17,880 bases of DNA from Ichthyophonus hoferi (taxonomy: Eukaryota > Opisthokonta > Ichthyosporea > Ichthyophonida > Ichthyophonidae). The translations under genes and the position numbers were made by a program. The DNA lies in NCBI GenBank assembly GCA_002751075.1, contig NAOQ01000182.1, positions 12,044 through 29,923 of the forward strand. The letters run 5' to 3'. This document shows, piece after piece, positions 1 through 10,040 of the stretch. A model generated the notes under the pieces. That model ran no database searches. It was not told the origin of the DNA and worked only from the letters and a program-made list of their open reading frames with translations. Each line of letters starts with the position of its first letter. Within the stretch, counting starts at the first letter, position 1.

Positions 1-38
1 TTTTTTTTTTTTTTTTTTTTGTTTTTTTGTTATTGCTA

Positions 39-69
<31 letters not shown>

Positions 70-95
70 TACTGTTACTGTACTGTTACTGTTAA
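1..95. repeat. Poly-T and (TTA)n simple repeats in a CCT3 intron
   Basis: Twenty T residues open the window, followed by a run of TTA units and TACTGT variants. This is the 3' part of the intron that ends with AG at 150-151. It is low-complexity, and any ORF translated from it (tyrosine runs) is an artefact. Confidence 0.9.
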
Positions 96-151
96 CATAG
101 TTACCATCTATACCTCACTAACCCTATCCCTGTCCCTCCCCTCTGGCGCAG

Positions 152-2952
152 GCACCAAGTTTCTTAAGAAGTGGAGTGACTTGGCCTGCCAGATGTCCAT
201 TGCTGCAGTCAAGACAGTTTTGGTAGACGATGGTGGAAGGAAGGAGATAGACATCAAAAGATATGCCAAGGTCGAGAAGGTTAGTGTGGGGACGGCCATA
301 AGAAAGTTATAGACTACATAGGGATACGGATAGGTGTAGAAATATATTCATATTGTTTATGTTTAATTTGCAAGTGTCTGTCTATGTTTTATCTTTTAAT
401 ATTTTAGTACCTTACGGTGGTTGGTTAGTGTATAGAGTATATGTGGAGTTAACCATGTAAGAGTAAGCCATAGCCATATAAGGATATATTTATTCATACC
501 ATTACCTTTCCATACCAACCACCTAACCTTCTATATCTTTCCCTCTTCCTCTTCTTCTCCTTCTCCCTCTTTTTCTCCCTCCTCTATCTACCAGATTCCA
601 GGAGGAGACATCAGTGAGAGTGAAGTACTGGCTGGAGTGATGCTAAACAAGGATGTAACACACAGTAAAATGAGACGCCATATTACCAAACCCAGGATTA
701 TCCTGCTAGATTGCCCTCTGGAATATAAGAAGGGAGAGAGTCAGACCAACGTAGAGATTATCAAGGAGGATGACTGGAATACTATCTTAAAGCAGGAGGA
801 AGAGGTGGTAGAGCAGATGTGCAAAGATATATTGGCCTTCAAGCCTGACCTGGTGATCACAGAGAAGGGAGTCTCAGGTGAGAGGAGGGGATGGTTCTCT
901 TGCATGGTGGGGTGGTTGGTTGTAGTGATATATATGGTATATGTGGTATACTACCTACTATCTTGTCTACTATCCTACTTACTATTCTATCTCCTATCCT
1001 ATGCTACTATCCTACCTACTGTCATATGCTACTATCTCACCTACTATCCTATCTACTATTCTATGCTACTATCTTACCTACTATTCTATGCTGCTATTCT
1101 ACCTACTATCCTATGCTACTATCCTATGGTACTATGCTACCTAAAATTCACCATACTACTGCACTCCACTGAGCTAACCCAGCCCTATCTAGTCTATCAT
1201 ACAGACTAACGTAGCAACATCTACTTACTATCCTACACGCTACCCTACCTACATACCTACACAGACCTTGCCCAACACTACCTTGTCAAGGCAGGTGTGA
1301 GCGCTATCAGACGTGTTCGCAAGAGTGACAATAACCGTATTGCCCGTGCATGTGGGGCTACTATAGTGTCTAAGACCGACGAGATTAGGCCTGAGGATGT
1401 AGGGACCAAGGCTGGTTTGTTTGATGTGAAGAAGATAGGAGACGAGTAAGTATACTATAATATACTATAACATACTATGATATAGGTATAGGTATAGGTA
1501 TAGTTAGACTTAGAGTTATGGTTATACTATTCTACGTTCTATCCTACATACTGTCACATACTCACACCTATATGCAGTTACTTTGCCTTCATCACCGAGT
1601 GCGAGGACCCCAAGGCCTGTACTATTCTTCTACGTGGTGCCAGTAAAGATATTCTAAATGAAGTAGAGAGGAACTTGCAGGATGCTATGAATGTAGTGAG
1701 GAATGTGTTGATAAACCCTAGACTGTGCCCTGGTGGTGGAGCTACTGAGATGGTAGGTATATGGTAGGATATTATGTAGGTTACTATGTATGATATGAAT
1801 GTAGTTATGAATGTGCTGGTCAATCCTAGACTGTGCCCTAGGAGGGGCTACAGAGGCGGTAGGTGGTGTTGCTATAGTATATTATGTTATACGATATTGT
1901 AGATAGGAGGCTTAAAGTATCTAGAGGAATCACTGTTAACATCCTTTATTATCCCTCTCCCTCCCGCCCTGCCTCTAGGCCTTGGCACGTCTTGTCAACC
2001 AGAAAGCAGACACTATCGAGGGAGTAGCTCAGTACCCCTATAAGGCTATAGCCAATGCCCTGGAAGTCATCCCTCGTACCCTCATTCAAAACTGTGGAGA
2101 GAATGTTATTAGGACCCTGACCAAGCTGAGAGTAAGTACTGTATATATGTATGTATATATATATCCCTAATAGCCACTGACCAATCAATGTGTCTACCAC
2201 CTACAGGCCACCCACGCACAGGAGGGACATACACAGTGGGGTGTGGATGGGGACACTGGTAAGTTGGTTGATATGAAGGAACTAGGCATCTGGGAGCCCC
2301 TGGCAGTTAAGGAACAGATATTGAAGACAGCTGTGGAGGTAGGGTGTAGGGAGAGAGGGTCGAGGGTGTATAGTATTGTAATGGTATAGGGGAAGGGTAT
2401 ATGCTGTATGGTGCCACTAGTAACTGTGGTTGTATGGGGTAGGGTGGAGGGGTTATGGTAGATTGTAATATAGGATAGGAGATATATGGTATATGTAGTA
2501 TATGGTATAGTATCTAGTATAGAGGAGAGGTATATATTTTGGCATGGTTGTTTAGTTACATTTGGTGGTATTTGGCTAAGTAATAATAATTATAGATATA
2601 AGTAGAAGTATGTTCAATCCCTGACCTATATCCAGTTAGAGTTGGAAGAATACCTATGCAATAGTAATAGTAATAGTGATTGCTCCCATTAAATAAGTTG
2701 TTTCTTTTTTTTAGAAATTATGTTTGTTTATATGTATGTTGTATATAAGTGTGAAAATAACATAGCTTATCATGTGACGATGATTTCATTACTATCTTCA
2801 CTCTTATTTCTCTGTTGTTATTGAAGTTTTAAAACTTAAATTATTTAAAAATTAAAATTTACATATTATCTTTCCCACTATGTTTATAGACCGCCTGCAT
2901 GCTGTTGAGAATCGACATGATTGTGTCTGGACTCAAGAAGAAGAAAGAATAA
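152..2952 (+). CDS. CCT3: T-complex protein 1 subunit gamma (CCT3), 3' part, seven exons
   Basis: Gamma subunit of the cytosolic TRiC/CCT chaperonin, the ATP-driven double ring that folds actin, tubulin and WD40 proteins. Coding exons read by eye: 152-279, 595-877, 1265-1445, 1578-1752, 1979-2131, 2207-2338, 2890-2952. All introns are GT-AG (donors GTTAGT, GTGAGA, GTAAGT, GTAGGT, GTAAGT, GTAGGG), with phases 0, 1, 2, 0, 0, 0. The first exon begins two bases into a Gly codon, so the N-terminal third lies upstream. The joined frame gives 370 full residues without a stop. Landmarks are GTKFLKKWSDLAC, CPLEYKKGESQTNVEI, VITEKGVSDLAQHY, RKSDNNRIARACGA, KACTILLRGASKDI, the nucleotide-site PGGGATEM, EVIPRTLIQNCG and VDMKELGIWEP. 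The protein ends SGLKKKKE, shorter than the animal tail. The gene is intact as far as seen. Identification is firm; the species is not. Confidence 0.97.
532..594 (+). promoter_or_regulatory. Long polypyrimidine tract and 3' splice site
   Basis: About 55 bases of almost pure C/T end in CTACCAG just before the second coding exon of the window. It is much longer than the tract at the other CCT3 acceptors and may also be a slipped CTT microsatellite. Confidence 0.7.
943..1260 (+). repeat. Degenerate TACTAT/CCTAC minisatellite in a CCT3 intron
   Basis: Most of the 387-bp intron 878-1264 is built from variants of a 10-12 base unit such as CTACTATCCTA and CTACTATTCTATG, thinning out towards the acceptor. 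The array is imperfect. It keeps all three forward frames open for long stretches, which produces spurious Tyr/Leu-rich ORFs. No coding function is inferred. Confidence 0.85.
1480..1503 (+). repeat. (GGTATA)n microsatellite
   Basis: Three to four tandem GGTATA units lie in the short intron 1446-1577 of CCT3. Isolated copies of GGTATATGG-like words recur in the other introns. Confidence 0.75.
1795..1868 (+). pseudogene. Intronic decayed copy of the end of the CCT3 PGGGA exon
   Basis: Inside intron 1753-1978, this stretch repeats 1687-1764, the last part of the preceding exon plus its donor site, 108 bp downstream. Over the first 45 bases I count 39 matches. The copy would encode MNVVMNVLVNPRLCP against MNVVRNVLINPRLCP in the real exon, so several differences are silent or conservative. 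After that it is two bases shorter across the GGGATE segment, which breaks the frame. A GTAGGT donor-like word is kept at 1859. It is not usable as a plain replacement exon. It is either a relic of a tandem exon duplication or of conversion by a diverged paralogue. Confidence 0.8.
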
Positions 2953-2953
2953 A
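2948..2953 (+). promoter_or_regulatory. AATAAA poly(A) signal overlapping the CCT3 stop codon
   Basis: The last codon GAA, the stop TAA and the next A spell AATAAA. If used, cleavage would fall within or just after the adjacent (AT)n tract and leave a very short 3' UTR. Chance is possible because GAA-TAA-A is common in AT-rich DNA. Confidence 0.4.
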
Positions 2954-2960
2954 CTTACAT

Positions 2961-2962
<2 letters not shown>

Positions 2963-2993
<31 letters not shown>
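2963..2993. repeat. (AT)15 microsatellite
   Basis: An uninterrupted AT dinucleotide run begins 11 bases after the CCT3 stop codon. It is self-complementary, could form a hairpin in RNA, and is likely length-polymorphic. Confidence 0.95.
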
Positions 2994-2995
<2 letters not shown>

Positions 2996-5970
2996 CAAAT
3001 AATATTTTTATTCACATGTTAAAATTAAAACAGAGGAATGATTGAACCAATTGTTCAACTCCTTTTTATTGGTATAGGTGTATAATACTAAGATGCTCTA
3101 TATATAGTAGGGACTAATTATATCGCCTAGGCTGGTTAAAATAGATCCATCCTCATATATTTCTGCTGTTTTTGGTTTAGAGCCATTGTTTAGTTATCGA
3201 TTTTAGTCTGTGTAGTTAATATCTTACTCATTTTTGAATGGCAGAGAATCAAATATATATATATTCAGCTATCACTGTAAAGTCTGGAGTGTAGGTCCTG
3301 TTATAAGCAGACACATTTTATACTCTCTACATATAGTATATTATATATATATACACTATGTTGTGTATGTAGTTATACTCCACATTTATGTTATAATTCA
3401 AGATAGTCTTACTAAAACTCCAGCATAAGACATTTCATAACATACAAGCCCAGAATCCCTATCTGTACACCTTAGGTGTTCTCTATACCTTTATACTATA
3501 TACTATACATTTACATTTCTGATCTTATGTAACTAACCGGTAGACCCCTTTAAATGTATCTAAGTGGCTCTTGAATACTTCAATCTTCTATTCTATTGGT
3601 TAATAGCTCCTGGTGTAAAAACCTGTTCTAAAGTTAGATTGCATTACCAACTATTATAACCATAAACGAGGCATTATAATAGTAAACTAATAAATTACCG
3701 CCAAGTTATCAACCAGTAATAACATTGATTGCTCACAATTATCTACCAAGCTGGCTTAGAAAAGAGCATCTCTTCTCTCGATGTCTTAATGAAACAGATA
3801 CCATAATAATAGGAAAATAATATACCATCAAAGTGCCGTGTAACACTTCTAGTGGTCAGATTAAAACAAATTAAATAGCAAGCATAAAAACATATGCAAC
3901 TAACTGTAGAAACGGTAAAATATAAGATAAACATAATATACCCGGTCTTTATTTTAAGCCGTTACCCTGACAATTACGTATGTCAGGTGGCGAACTATAT
4001 TGTAAACAAGCCTAGAAGCCTCGTCTCAAACCACACACTATTTATTTTTTACCATTCTAAACACAAGTGATGTAGTGAGACTGAATTCGGATTAAACTGT
4101 ATACCTAATATAATATGGTATACAGGAGTTAATCTCAATCTGAATCATTACTACGTAGGTTTGACATATTCTATACTATTTCATTAATAGCAGATAATAA
4201 ACGAATGTAGTGTGTTATATTCTAGTACAAATAAATAAGAAATCGTTGTGCTATCTTACACTTGTTCCACACTATCTGCAGGCACTGGACACAATAACAA
4301 ATATTACTTGTTAGTGCATGGCAATGCCTGGGACCACTTCAATCAGGTAGACTAATGGGAAATAGCCATGAATAAATAGTCACATATAATAATACTTTTA
4401 AAAATAACTATATTATTGTAGTAATACATCAAGCAATATTGATAGTGTAGAACATGGTAGAAGTATTGTATTTAAGCATAGTAAAGCACTTTATTTGATA
4501 TTACTTTATGTGTATAATCATGAATATAAAATGTAATACCTTAATGTTTTATTTATATGGTTATTACCTGTAGATATTAAAATATAAAATACATTTATAA
4601 TTTAAATATAGCTTTGTCTGTCGGTTACAGTCATACCTAGAATAAAGCACCCTATGGGTGGAGGTCTAGGATTTGAATTTAATAATTTTATGTTTTATAG
4701 AACAGGTTTAAGAAGACATATCCGTAGATAGCTTTGAGTCCTGAGGTTTAGGGTGTAACATGCATACTATGTTTTAAATATCAGTCTGTGTAAAGAACAA
4801 GGCCTTTATATATAGGTCACTTATATTACAATTATATTTGACTCGAGATTATAAATAATACTATTAATTAGTATAATTATACATGCCAGCAATATATACC
4901 ATATACCATAGCATATAACATCTGCCTGTGCGATACACTGGTTAGTTGTGCACATAATGCATCTGCTTCAATAGAGTAATTAATAGTAATAAAAATGAAA
5001 TAGTGTTGTAGCGTTTAGTAATTAACCATACTCATTGACAGTATGTTATGCAAGATTATTTCATGTTATATGTCTATATTATCATATTATTAATAATATA
5101 GATATAAGGGTTTTTCTATTTTCCTCAGTTTAAAAACGTAAAGTAAAAATTGACAATTGGTACGAGCTTAACCTAAAATAAGACCTTTTCTGTTATTAAA
5201 AATACTTTTCATAGCTATTATAGCCTAATTATAATGTAATAGAATATTTTGAGTTGAGTATAAATATTAGTAAGTCGTAGGAGATAATGAAAGAATTTTT
5301 TTTAATATTACTAGTTATAATTAACTGATATTATATCTTACTTTTACTATAGTGGAATAGGTATATTTGATTTTAAAAAAAGTGACTTATTATTATGTCC
5401 TATAGGCATCAAGCTTCGCCATGCATTCTAAAGGCGGCATAGGATACACATATATACATACATATTATCTAACAATATTAATTAAGAAATAATTGTAGTT
5501 TATCAAGTCTAATAAATAAATAAAAATAAAATGTAAAACAAACAGGCATTAAGCAGATTTGTCTTATTTAAATTGTATTTTCCTTGCAGTACAATACCAA
5601 TTACCTAACTGGCGTTTGATATCAAACTAGGTACCATTTCTGTCTCTCAACAAACCAAACTTAAGCAAGAATATCACCCAGAATGGTCAGATATGCTGAT
5701 GCATTGTAAATAATAATTCAACCCTAGTCACGCATGTTTGAGATGCTCTATATTCAAGTAATGCATGTAGTGTCAAATATAGCTACATATAAAGTATAAG
5801 TTAAAATATCCATGGCAATGTATGCCAAAGTCAAAAGGCAAACAGACTAGTGGGCTTATATATAGCAATATCGTGATATTATATCATACGGGTATAGAGA
5901 TTTCAGTCTACGGCAAGACCAACACAATCATACATAAAGATCTGGGTGTCTAGCCCTCAATAGCACAGTC
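2994..5970. other. AT-rich intergenic spacer
   Basis: About 3 kb with stops dense in all six frames and no recognisable domain, RNA gene or transposon ends. Frames of about 63 codons at 3234-3428 (+) and 3743-3934 (-) are Tyr/Ile/Cys-rich translations of AT-rich DNA and look random. The only structured item I found is the dispersed repeat at 4084-4149. Confidence 0.7.
4084..4149 (+). repeat. Dispersed 67-bp palindromic repeat, copy 1
   Basis: This matches 10142-10209 in the same orientation at roughly 90% by eye (about six substitutions and one 1-base gap). The core is GTATACC, an 11-base AT spacer, then GGTATAC, a perfect inverted repeat at 4099-4105 and 4117-4123. The right flank TTAATCTCAATCTGAATCAT is identical in both copies. 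It could be a fragment of a small non-autonomous DNA element or an interspersed structural repeat; no family is recognised. Confidence 0.85.
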
Positions 5971-5973
5971 TAA

Positions 5974-6276
5974 AAAGACTGGCATCTTAACCATCTCCAC
6001 TATCCCATGCACAACAGGTCTTCTACTGACCTTCTAATGAATCACTTGGGGATCGCATTGGGCGATCAGCCAACCATTGACTTCCCAGCTAACTGCGTTC
6101 TCCTAGCTTTAACAACATGATGGGCCTACACCTCAACTTCTGAATTGTCTAATAAGAAAAATTATGTCTTAGCATATCTGTACTCCATGTATGCGAAGAT
6201 GCACGGTCAAACACCTCTTAATTCAGTACTACCTCAATTCGAAATGACTATAGGTCACAGTGACTGGTCCTGTCTC
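5974..6276 (+). pseudogene. Stop-poor GC-raised island, possible coding relic
   Basis: In an AT-rich spacer this 303-bp stretch is visibly richer in G/C and stays open in one forward frame for 101 codons with a single interruption. The reading has ordinary protein-like composition, for example LGIALGDQPTIDFPANCVLL before and SMYAKMHGQTPLNSVLPQ after the interruption. I do not recognise a family. It could be an old gene or mobile-element fragment, or chance. A CAGTCT-TTTT-AGACTG hairpin on the minus strand sits at its left edge and is not a tRNA. Confidence 0.25.
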
Positions 6277-6279
6277 TAG

Positions 6280-7425
6280 TTAGTTCCCACAATTTTTTTT
6301 TCTTACTAATGTTTTCTTCTACTTTTAATCATTCTTTTCTCGTTCTTTACTCTTATTTCTCATCTCATCTAGTTCCAAGCTCTATTCTTTTTTACAAGTG
6401 GACTATTCATATATTCTTGACTGCTTTACTTTTTAAATTTCCATGTTCTATTCTTAATTCATCTAGAAAAAATCCACCTACCATACCGTCTCCAAACCTG
6501 CTTTTATATCTAATTATAATTGAGGAAGTCGCGAATCAAGGGCATGTAGTTATTTCTTTATTTAGGTTTAGATTGTAAAAATCTTGTAAAATCTTATAAA
6601 AATGAAATACTTTGATGTCCTCCATAAACTTTAACTCTTCTTACAGTCCGAAACAACCAGTCATATATTTTTTAAATATGTAAACAGTATATACTCATTC
6701 AACCAAGTGTTTATATATATATATATATGGTTATATAATTGCTTGAAGACCCGGGAATGTACCCGTACTTGAAAACAAGATTCCATTCGTTCCCCCATGG
6801 ACCTTAGTGGAAAAGCCTAACACTTAGCCCAATTACCTTACTTGAAACAAGACATGCAGGAAAATTCGCCCATATTGGTCACTCAAAGCCAAATCAAATA
6901 AAAAAACAAAACTACATAAACATAATAGGAGCCTTGGCAGTTTTTGAGTTTATCATATTAGGAATGAAAACCAACCTGGGGTCTTACCCGCTCCAACTGA
7001 AAAGAACTATTTTAACCATTATATTATTGGAAATAGCGTTTTGCAAATGAGGTAATAATGTAATACAATAAAAAAGGAGTTATTTTTGGCTATATTAACT
7101 ATTATAATGTTACAATATACAATGTGCACATGAGAAAACGCCCTTGCATACGCACAAATACACACATATATATATCAGTATACGCCCAGCCAATTTCTTA
7201 TATATTGCTGTTTATTAAATTATTTTTTTGACATGGACATATGAAATAACAAATTAAGATTATTAGCCTTTAGCTACATAATTGTAATGTTTGAACTATA
7301 TTATTTTTCCTTTCCTTTCTATTTCTAGTATAGCTCTTACTAATTTTGCTTTTTATGATTTTAGAATTAATCATTGGTAATTATTTATATATCCTTTAGA
7401 ACAGAGGAAATGCATTGTAAACTAG
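6280..7425. other. Intergenic spacer with pyrimidine-rich tract
   Basis: From about 6290 to 6470 the + strand is dominated by T and C, which opens an 89-codon frame at 6309-6578. Its Phe/Leu/Ser-rich translation reflects base composition and I do not call it a gene. Beyond that there are a short (AT)n at 6714-6728, a palindromic CGGGAATGTACCCG near 6752, and AT-rich DNA without recognisable features. Confidence 0.6.
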
Positions 7426-7623
7426 CTCAAATATGTGGCAATCAGGATGTATTGGCGCTGCTGCGGTATGGTACATCTACGAATGGTAGAAATGGGGTGT
7501 TGTTAACGCCTTCTATGGGGCTGAATGACAGTCGACTGAATAAATTTGTTATTTGTTTACTAGGATCGGATATGGGATACCAACGAGGAAAATGCCTATG
7601 CCCAGCGTTACATAGGGAATTAA
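7426..7623 (+). CDS. Candidate last two exons of an unrecognised gene
   Basis: A GC-raised island with two competing readings. Spliced reading: after the acceptor AACTAG, a 20-codon exon 7426-7485 meets the donor GTAGAA. A 78-bp intron ends in TTTGTTTACTAG, and the exon 7564-7623 reads DRIWDTNEENAYAQRYIGN then stop, in phase 0. The intron length is like the 75-bp CCT3 intron. Unspliced reading: one frame is open for 88 codons, 7374-7637, containing VLLTPSMGLNDSRLNKFVI. I cannot choose between them, recognise neither product, and see no upstream exons or promoter. It may be a decayed gene. Confidence 0.2.
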
Positions 7624-7639
7624 GTCCGAGTGGGTAGAA

Positions 7640-9560
7640 TGTGCTAGAGAGTATACATAGTCTTATGTTTCTATTCGACACACATCCTACTTTCATCTAT
7701 CTATATCTATTTCTAGTTATAAATGACTTCACTACAAGCATGTGGTCAGTTATCCTTGGCACGTCAGATTAGATGATATCTATTTAACGGTCCAATCAAC
7801 GCTTTCTATTCTTAGAAAAATAAGTTAAATCATCCTCCATTACAATATTAGATCATTGGCTCGCATATCACATTTATAATTGGTGTAAGAAAACACAGAG
7901 CGATTGTTATTGGATATTTTATATTACCATGAGTTTGCAAGCCAAAATCGGCGTGTTATAGGGCATAGATTAGCTGTACAAAAATAGTACCAAAAGGTCA
8001 AGGTTGGCATGCGTGCGTGGATGATGACAGGTTAGCAGGTATAAGTTGAGAAAAAAGAATAAGATACTACGTTTCCAGCTTTGACTCCCTTTACATAATG
8101 TTTTATAAGATATTTTCCTATCCTACAGTTTTTCTTAATAATAGAATGATTTGATGCAGTTGGGCTATTTTGACATAATTGTAATGTACAATAAACAACC
8201 CTGCCTGGACTTGCACAGGCATTGTAGATCATTCTTGGTTGAGTTTCTCAAAGTAGCTGGTTCAGTGTAGATTGTGCTGAATAAACTGTGCTTCATTTTG
8301 CCAAATTTGTAGTCTACAGCGTCGAAGTTGATCCACTATCTACATTTAACATATATGAATATTAATTAATGACGACATAGATTATCAATCAAAAATTTGC
8401 CTTACAAACAGGTATTTAGGTTAACATTTTAGGTATTTTAGTACAAAACAATTTATCGGAAATAAAAGTGGCACTTGTTGTACTTATCTCTAGCTGAGAT
8501 ACTGCGGTTTGTGGTAGATGTAAATCCTTAACTGCTAGGTCATAGACCAATAGTTTGGACTTCCTATTGACCTTAATAGGTAACCATAACCAAATGGACA
8601 AATGTAAGAAACGCGGTAACAATAAAGAATACTATTGGAAATAGGAGCTTTGGTACCAACAGATACTGTTTAAGCGTGGTGAAAACCTTGGTTCTGACGC
8701 AACTTTAATCTCATTGTATAGTATTTATGCAAGCTCAGACAGCCATGGTCTGGATGCTCAGTTACCGATATTGTTTACTAAAATGTATTGCTAAAATATA
8801 TTATACTGCATAGTAAACCAGCATAGTCATGATCAATAGAAAAATATAAGAACTACATAATAAGAATGCTTACATGTAAAAGATCAAACCGAAACTAGAA
8901 AAGATGGTAACGGCGATTATTTCAAAATGGATAGACTGTATGTGTGTACTGTGAGTTAACAAATGGTGCATAGTATATCAATTAGCTTATGATAAAAATA
9001 CTCAACAAAGAACAAGGCTATTTAATGCTAGAGTATCATGCTACTCACTAACAATAAAATGCATATCATAAAAATATAATATTTTATACTAGTAGCTAAA
9101 CGCCAAATACATCTCATAGCATTGGTATATTTCAGGCAAACAAATAAACCAAGCTTTCTTGGGTTTTCTTTACTAATTATGTGTCAATGTAACAAATGCA
9201 TAAATGTAAACGGATACACAGAATCACCTAGACAATCCATATCTTTGGCCAAAAACGAAAAGCAAGGAAGGTAAAAGAACAGAAAAATAAAATGTACATT
9301 GTAGGCAATAAACTCGACCTAAAATTTAAACTCTTATTATTTTAGTAAATATAGCAAGAAAGAACATAAAAACATAAATAATATCATACCAGACGTCTGG
9401 CGAGGAGGATGGAATTTTTTTCTGATAGCACACGTAGCAGTTACTAGGTTGAGCCAGCGCATAAGAAAAATAACGTACATCAAAGAATTTTGAAATTACG
9501 ACATAATATTTTATTCCGAGCCAAAAGACGATTGCATAATGCAATCATACTCTTGTAAAC
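7640..9560. other. AT-rich spacer with weak minus-strand ORFs
   Basis: Two minus-strand frames here are less repetitive than random AT-rich ORFs. One at 8032-8232 starts at an ATG (MIYNACASPGRVVYC, 66 codons). The other at 8416-8622 has no ATG start (68 codons, includes LLVYDLAVKDLHLPQTAVSQ). A third at 9326-9544 starts at an ATG and looks hydrophobic. None shows a domain, splice pattern or promoter that I can support. Short palindromes such as TTGGTACCAA (8651) and TGCCTG/CAGGCA (8203-8221) occur. Confidence 0.4.
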
Positions 9561-9582
9561 AATTTTTACTACAGTCGCTAGT

Positions 9583-9649
9583 GCACTGGTAGCCAGTGTT
9601 CGTCAGCTTTTAGATTCTCTCGACTTCAAGACTTCCCCCTGGCCAGTGC
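9583..9649. repeat. Nested inverted repeats CACTGG/CCAGTG
   Basis: CACTGG-TAG-CCAGTG at 9584-9598 is a perfect 6-bp stem with a 3-base loop. The same left arm, GCACTGG (9583-9589), also pairs with CCAGTGC at 9643-9649. It lies just upstream of the pyrimidine tract and small ORF that follow. Function unknown. Confidence 0.6.
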
Positions 9650-9743
9650 TCATAGTTTGCATTTCCCTTCTTTTTTCTTTTTTCCTCCTTTTGGTTTAAA
9701 TCTATTGATCAAGCCTACTAACTAATCTATCTAGCCTACTATC

Positions 9744-9836
9744 ATGCGTTCACAACAACACTCCAGCCAAAGTAATAATAATGTCGATAATCAATACCAA
9801 TTAGAAATGCTATCCCTACCTGAGACTGCGTTTTAA
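9744..9836 (+). CDS. Small ORF, 30 codons, Gln/Ser/Asn-rich
   Basis: Reads MRSQQHSSQSNNNVDN... and ends ...LSLPETAF. The ATG follows a strong C/T-rich tract at 9655-9695 (TTTTTTCTTTTTTCCTCC), an arrangement typical of fungal 5' leaders. The polar N-terminal composition resembles the disordered start of many fungal membrane or regulatory proteins. No later exon in phase is evident and there is no good GT donor near its end. It could be a true short peptide, an upstream ORF, or the surviving N-terminus of a truncated gene. Its end lies 16 bases from the poly(A) signal of the opposing minus-strand gene, so it is convergent with it. Confidence 0.3.
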   Translation: MRSQQHSSQSNNNVDNQYQLEMLSLPETAF

Positions 9837-9852
9837 AAAATCAATTTAGACA

Positions 9853-9858
9853 TTTATT
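9853..9858 (-). promoter_or_regulatory. Poly(A) signal AATAAA for the minus-strand gene
   Basis: TTTATT on the + strand reads AATAAA on the minus strand, about 185 bases beyond the proposed stop codon at 10041. It is a plausible 3' end signal for the two-exon gene. Another lies at 9972-9977 on the opposite strand. Confidence 0.45.
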
Positions 9859-10040
9859 AAGGGCAAAAGACAACTACATTATGGTTGTCCGGCAACATAA
9901 CATAAACGGCCTTGAGCTGTTAAAAATACATCAATGTTTTTACGTATACATTGGTGCAACACAGAGCCACAATAAATCTATATATTTTAAACACTATCAA
10001 GAATGTTGATTTTTTTGTAAAGCTCTCAATAAGAGGTTCA

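Noticed and set aside
637-1209. 190-codon forward ORF
   Set aside because: Only the part to 877 is real (CCT3 exon). The rest reads through the donor into the TACTAT minisatellite, giving Tyr/Leu repeats, whereas the spliced frame continues the conserved chaperonin sequence.
1578-1823. Minus-strand ORF opposite the CCT3 exon
   Set aside because: Shadow of the real exon 1578-1752 on the other strand; no conserved product.
5960-6000. Possible tRNA-like arm on the minus strand (CAGTCT-TTTT-AGACTG)
   Set aside because: The stem leaves no 7-base anticodon loop, and there are no matching D and T arms or acceptor stem around it.
6309-6578. 89-codon hydrophobic forward ORF
   Set aside because: It follows a T/C-rich tract. 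The Phe/Leu/Ser/Ile content is explained by base composition and there is no promoter, splice site or domain.
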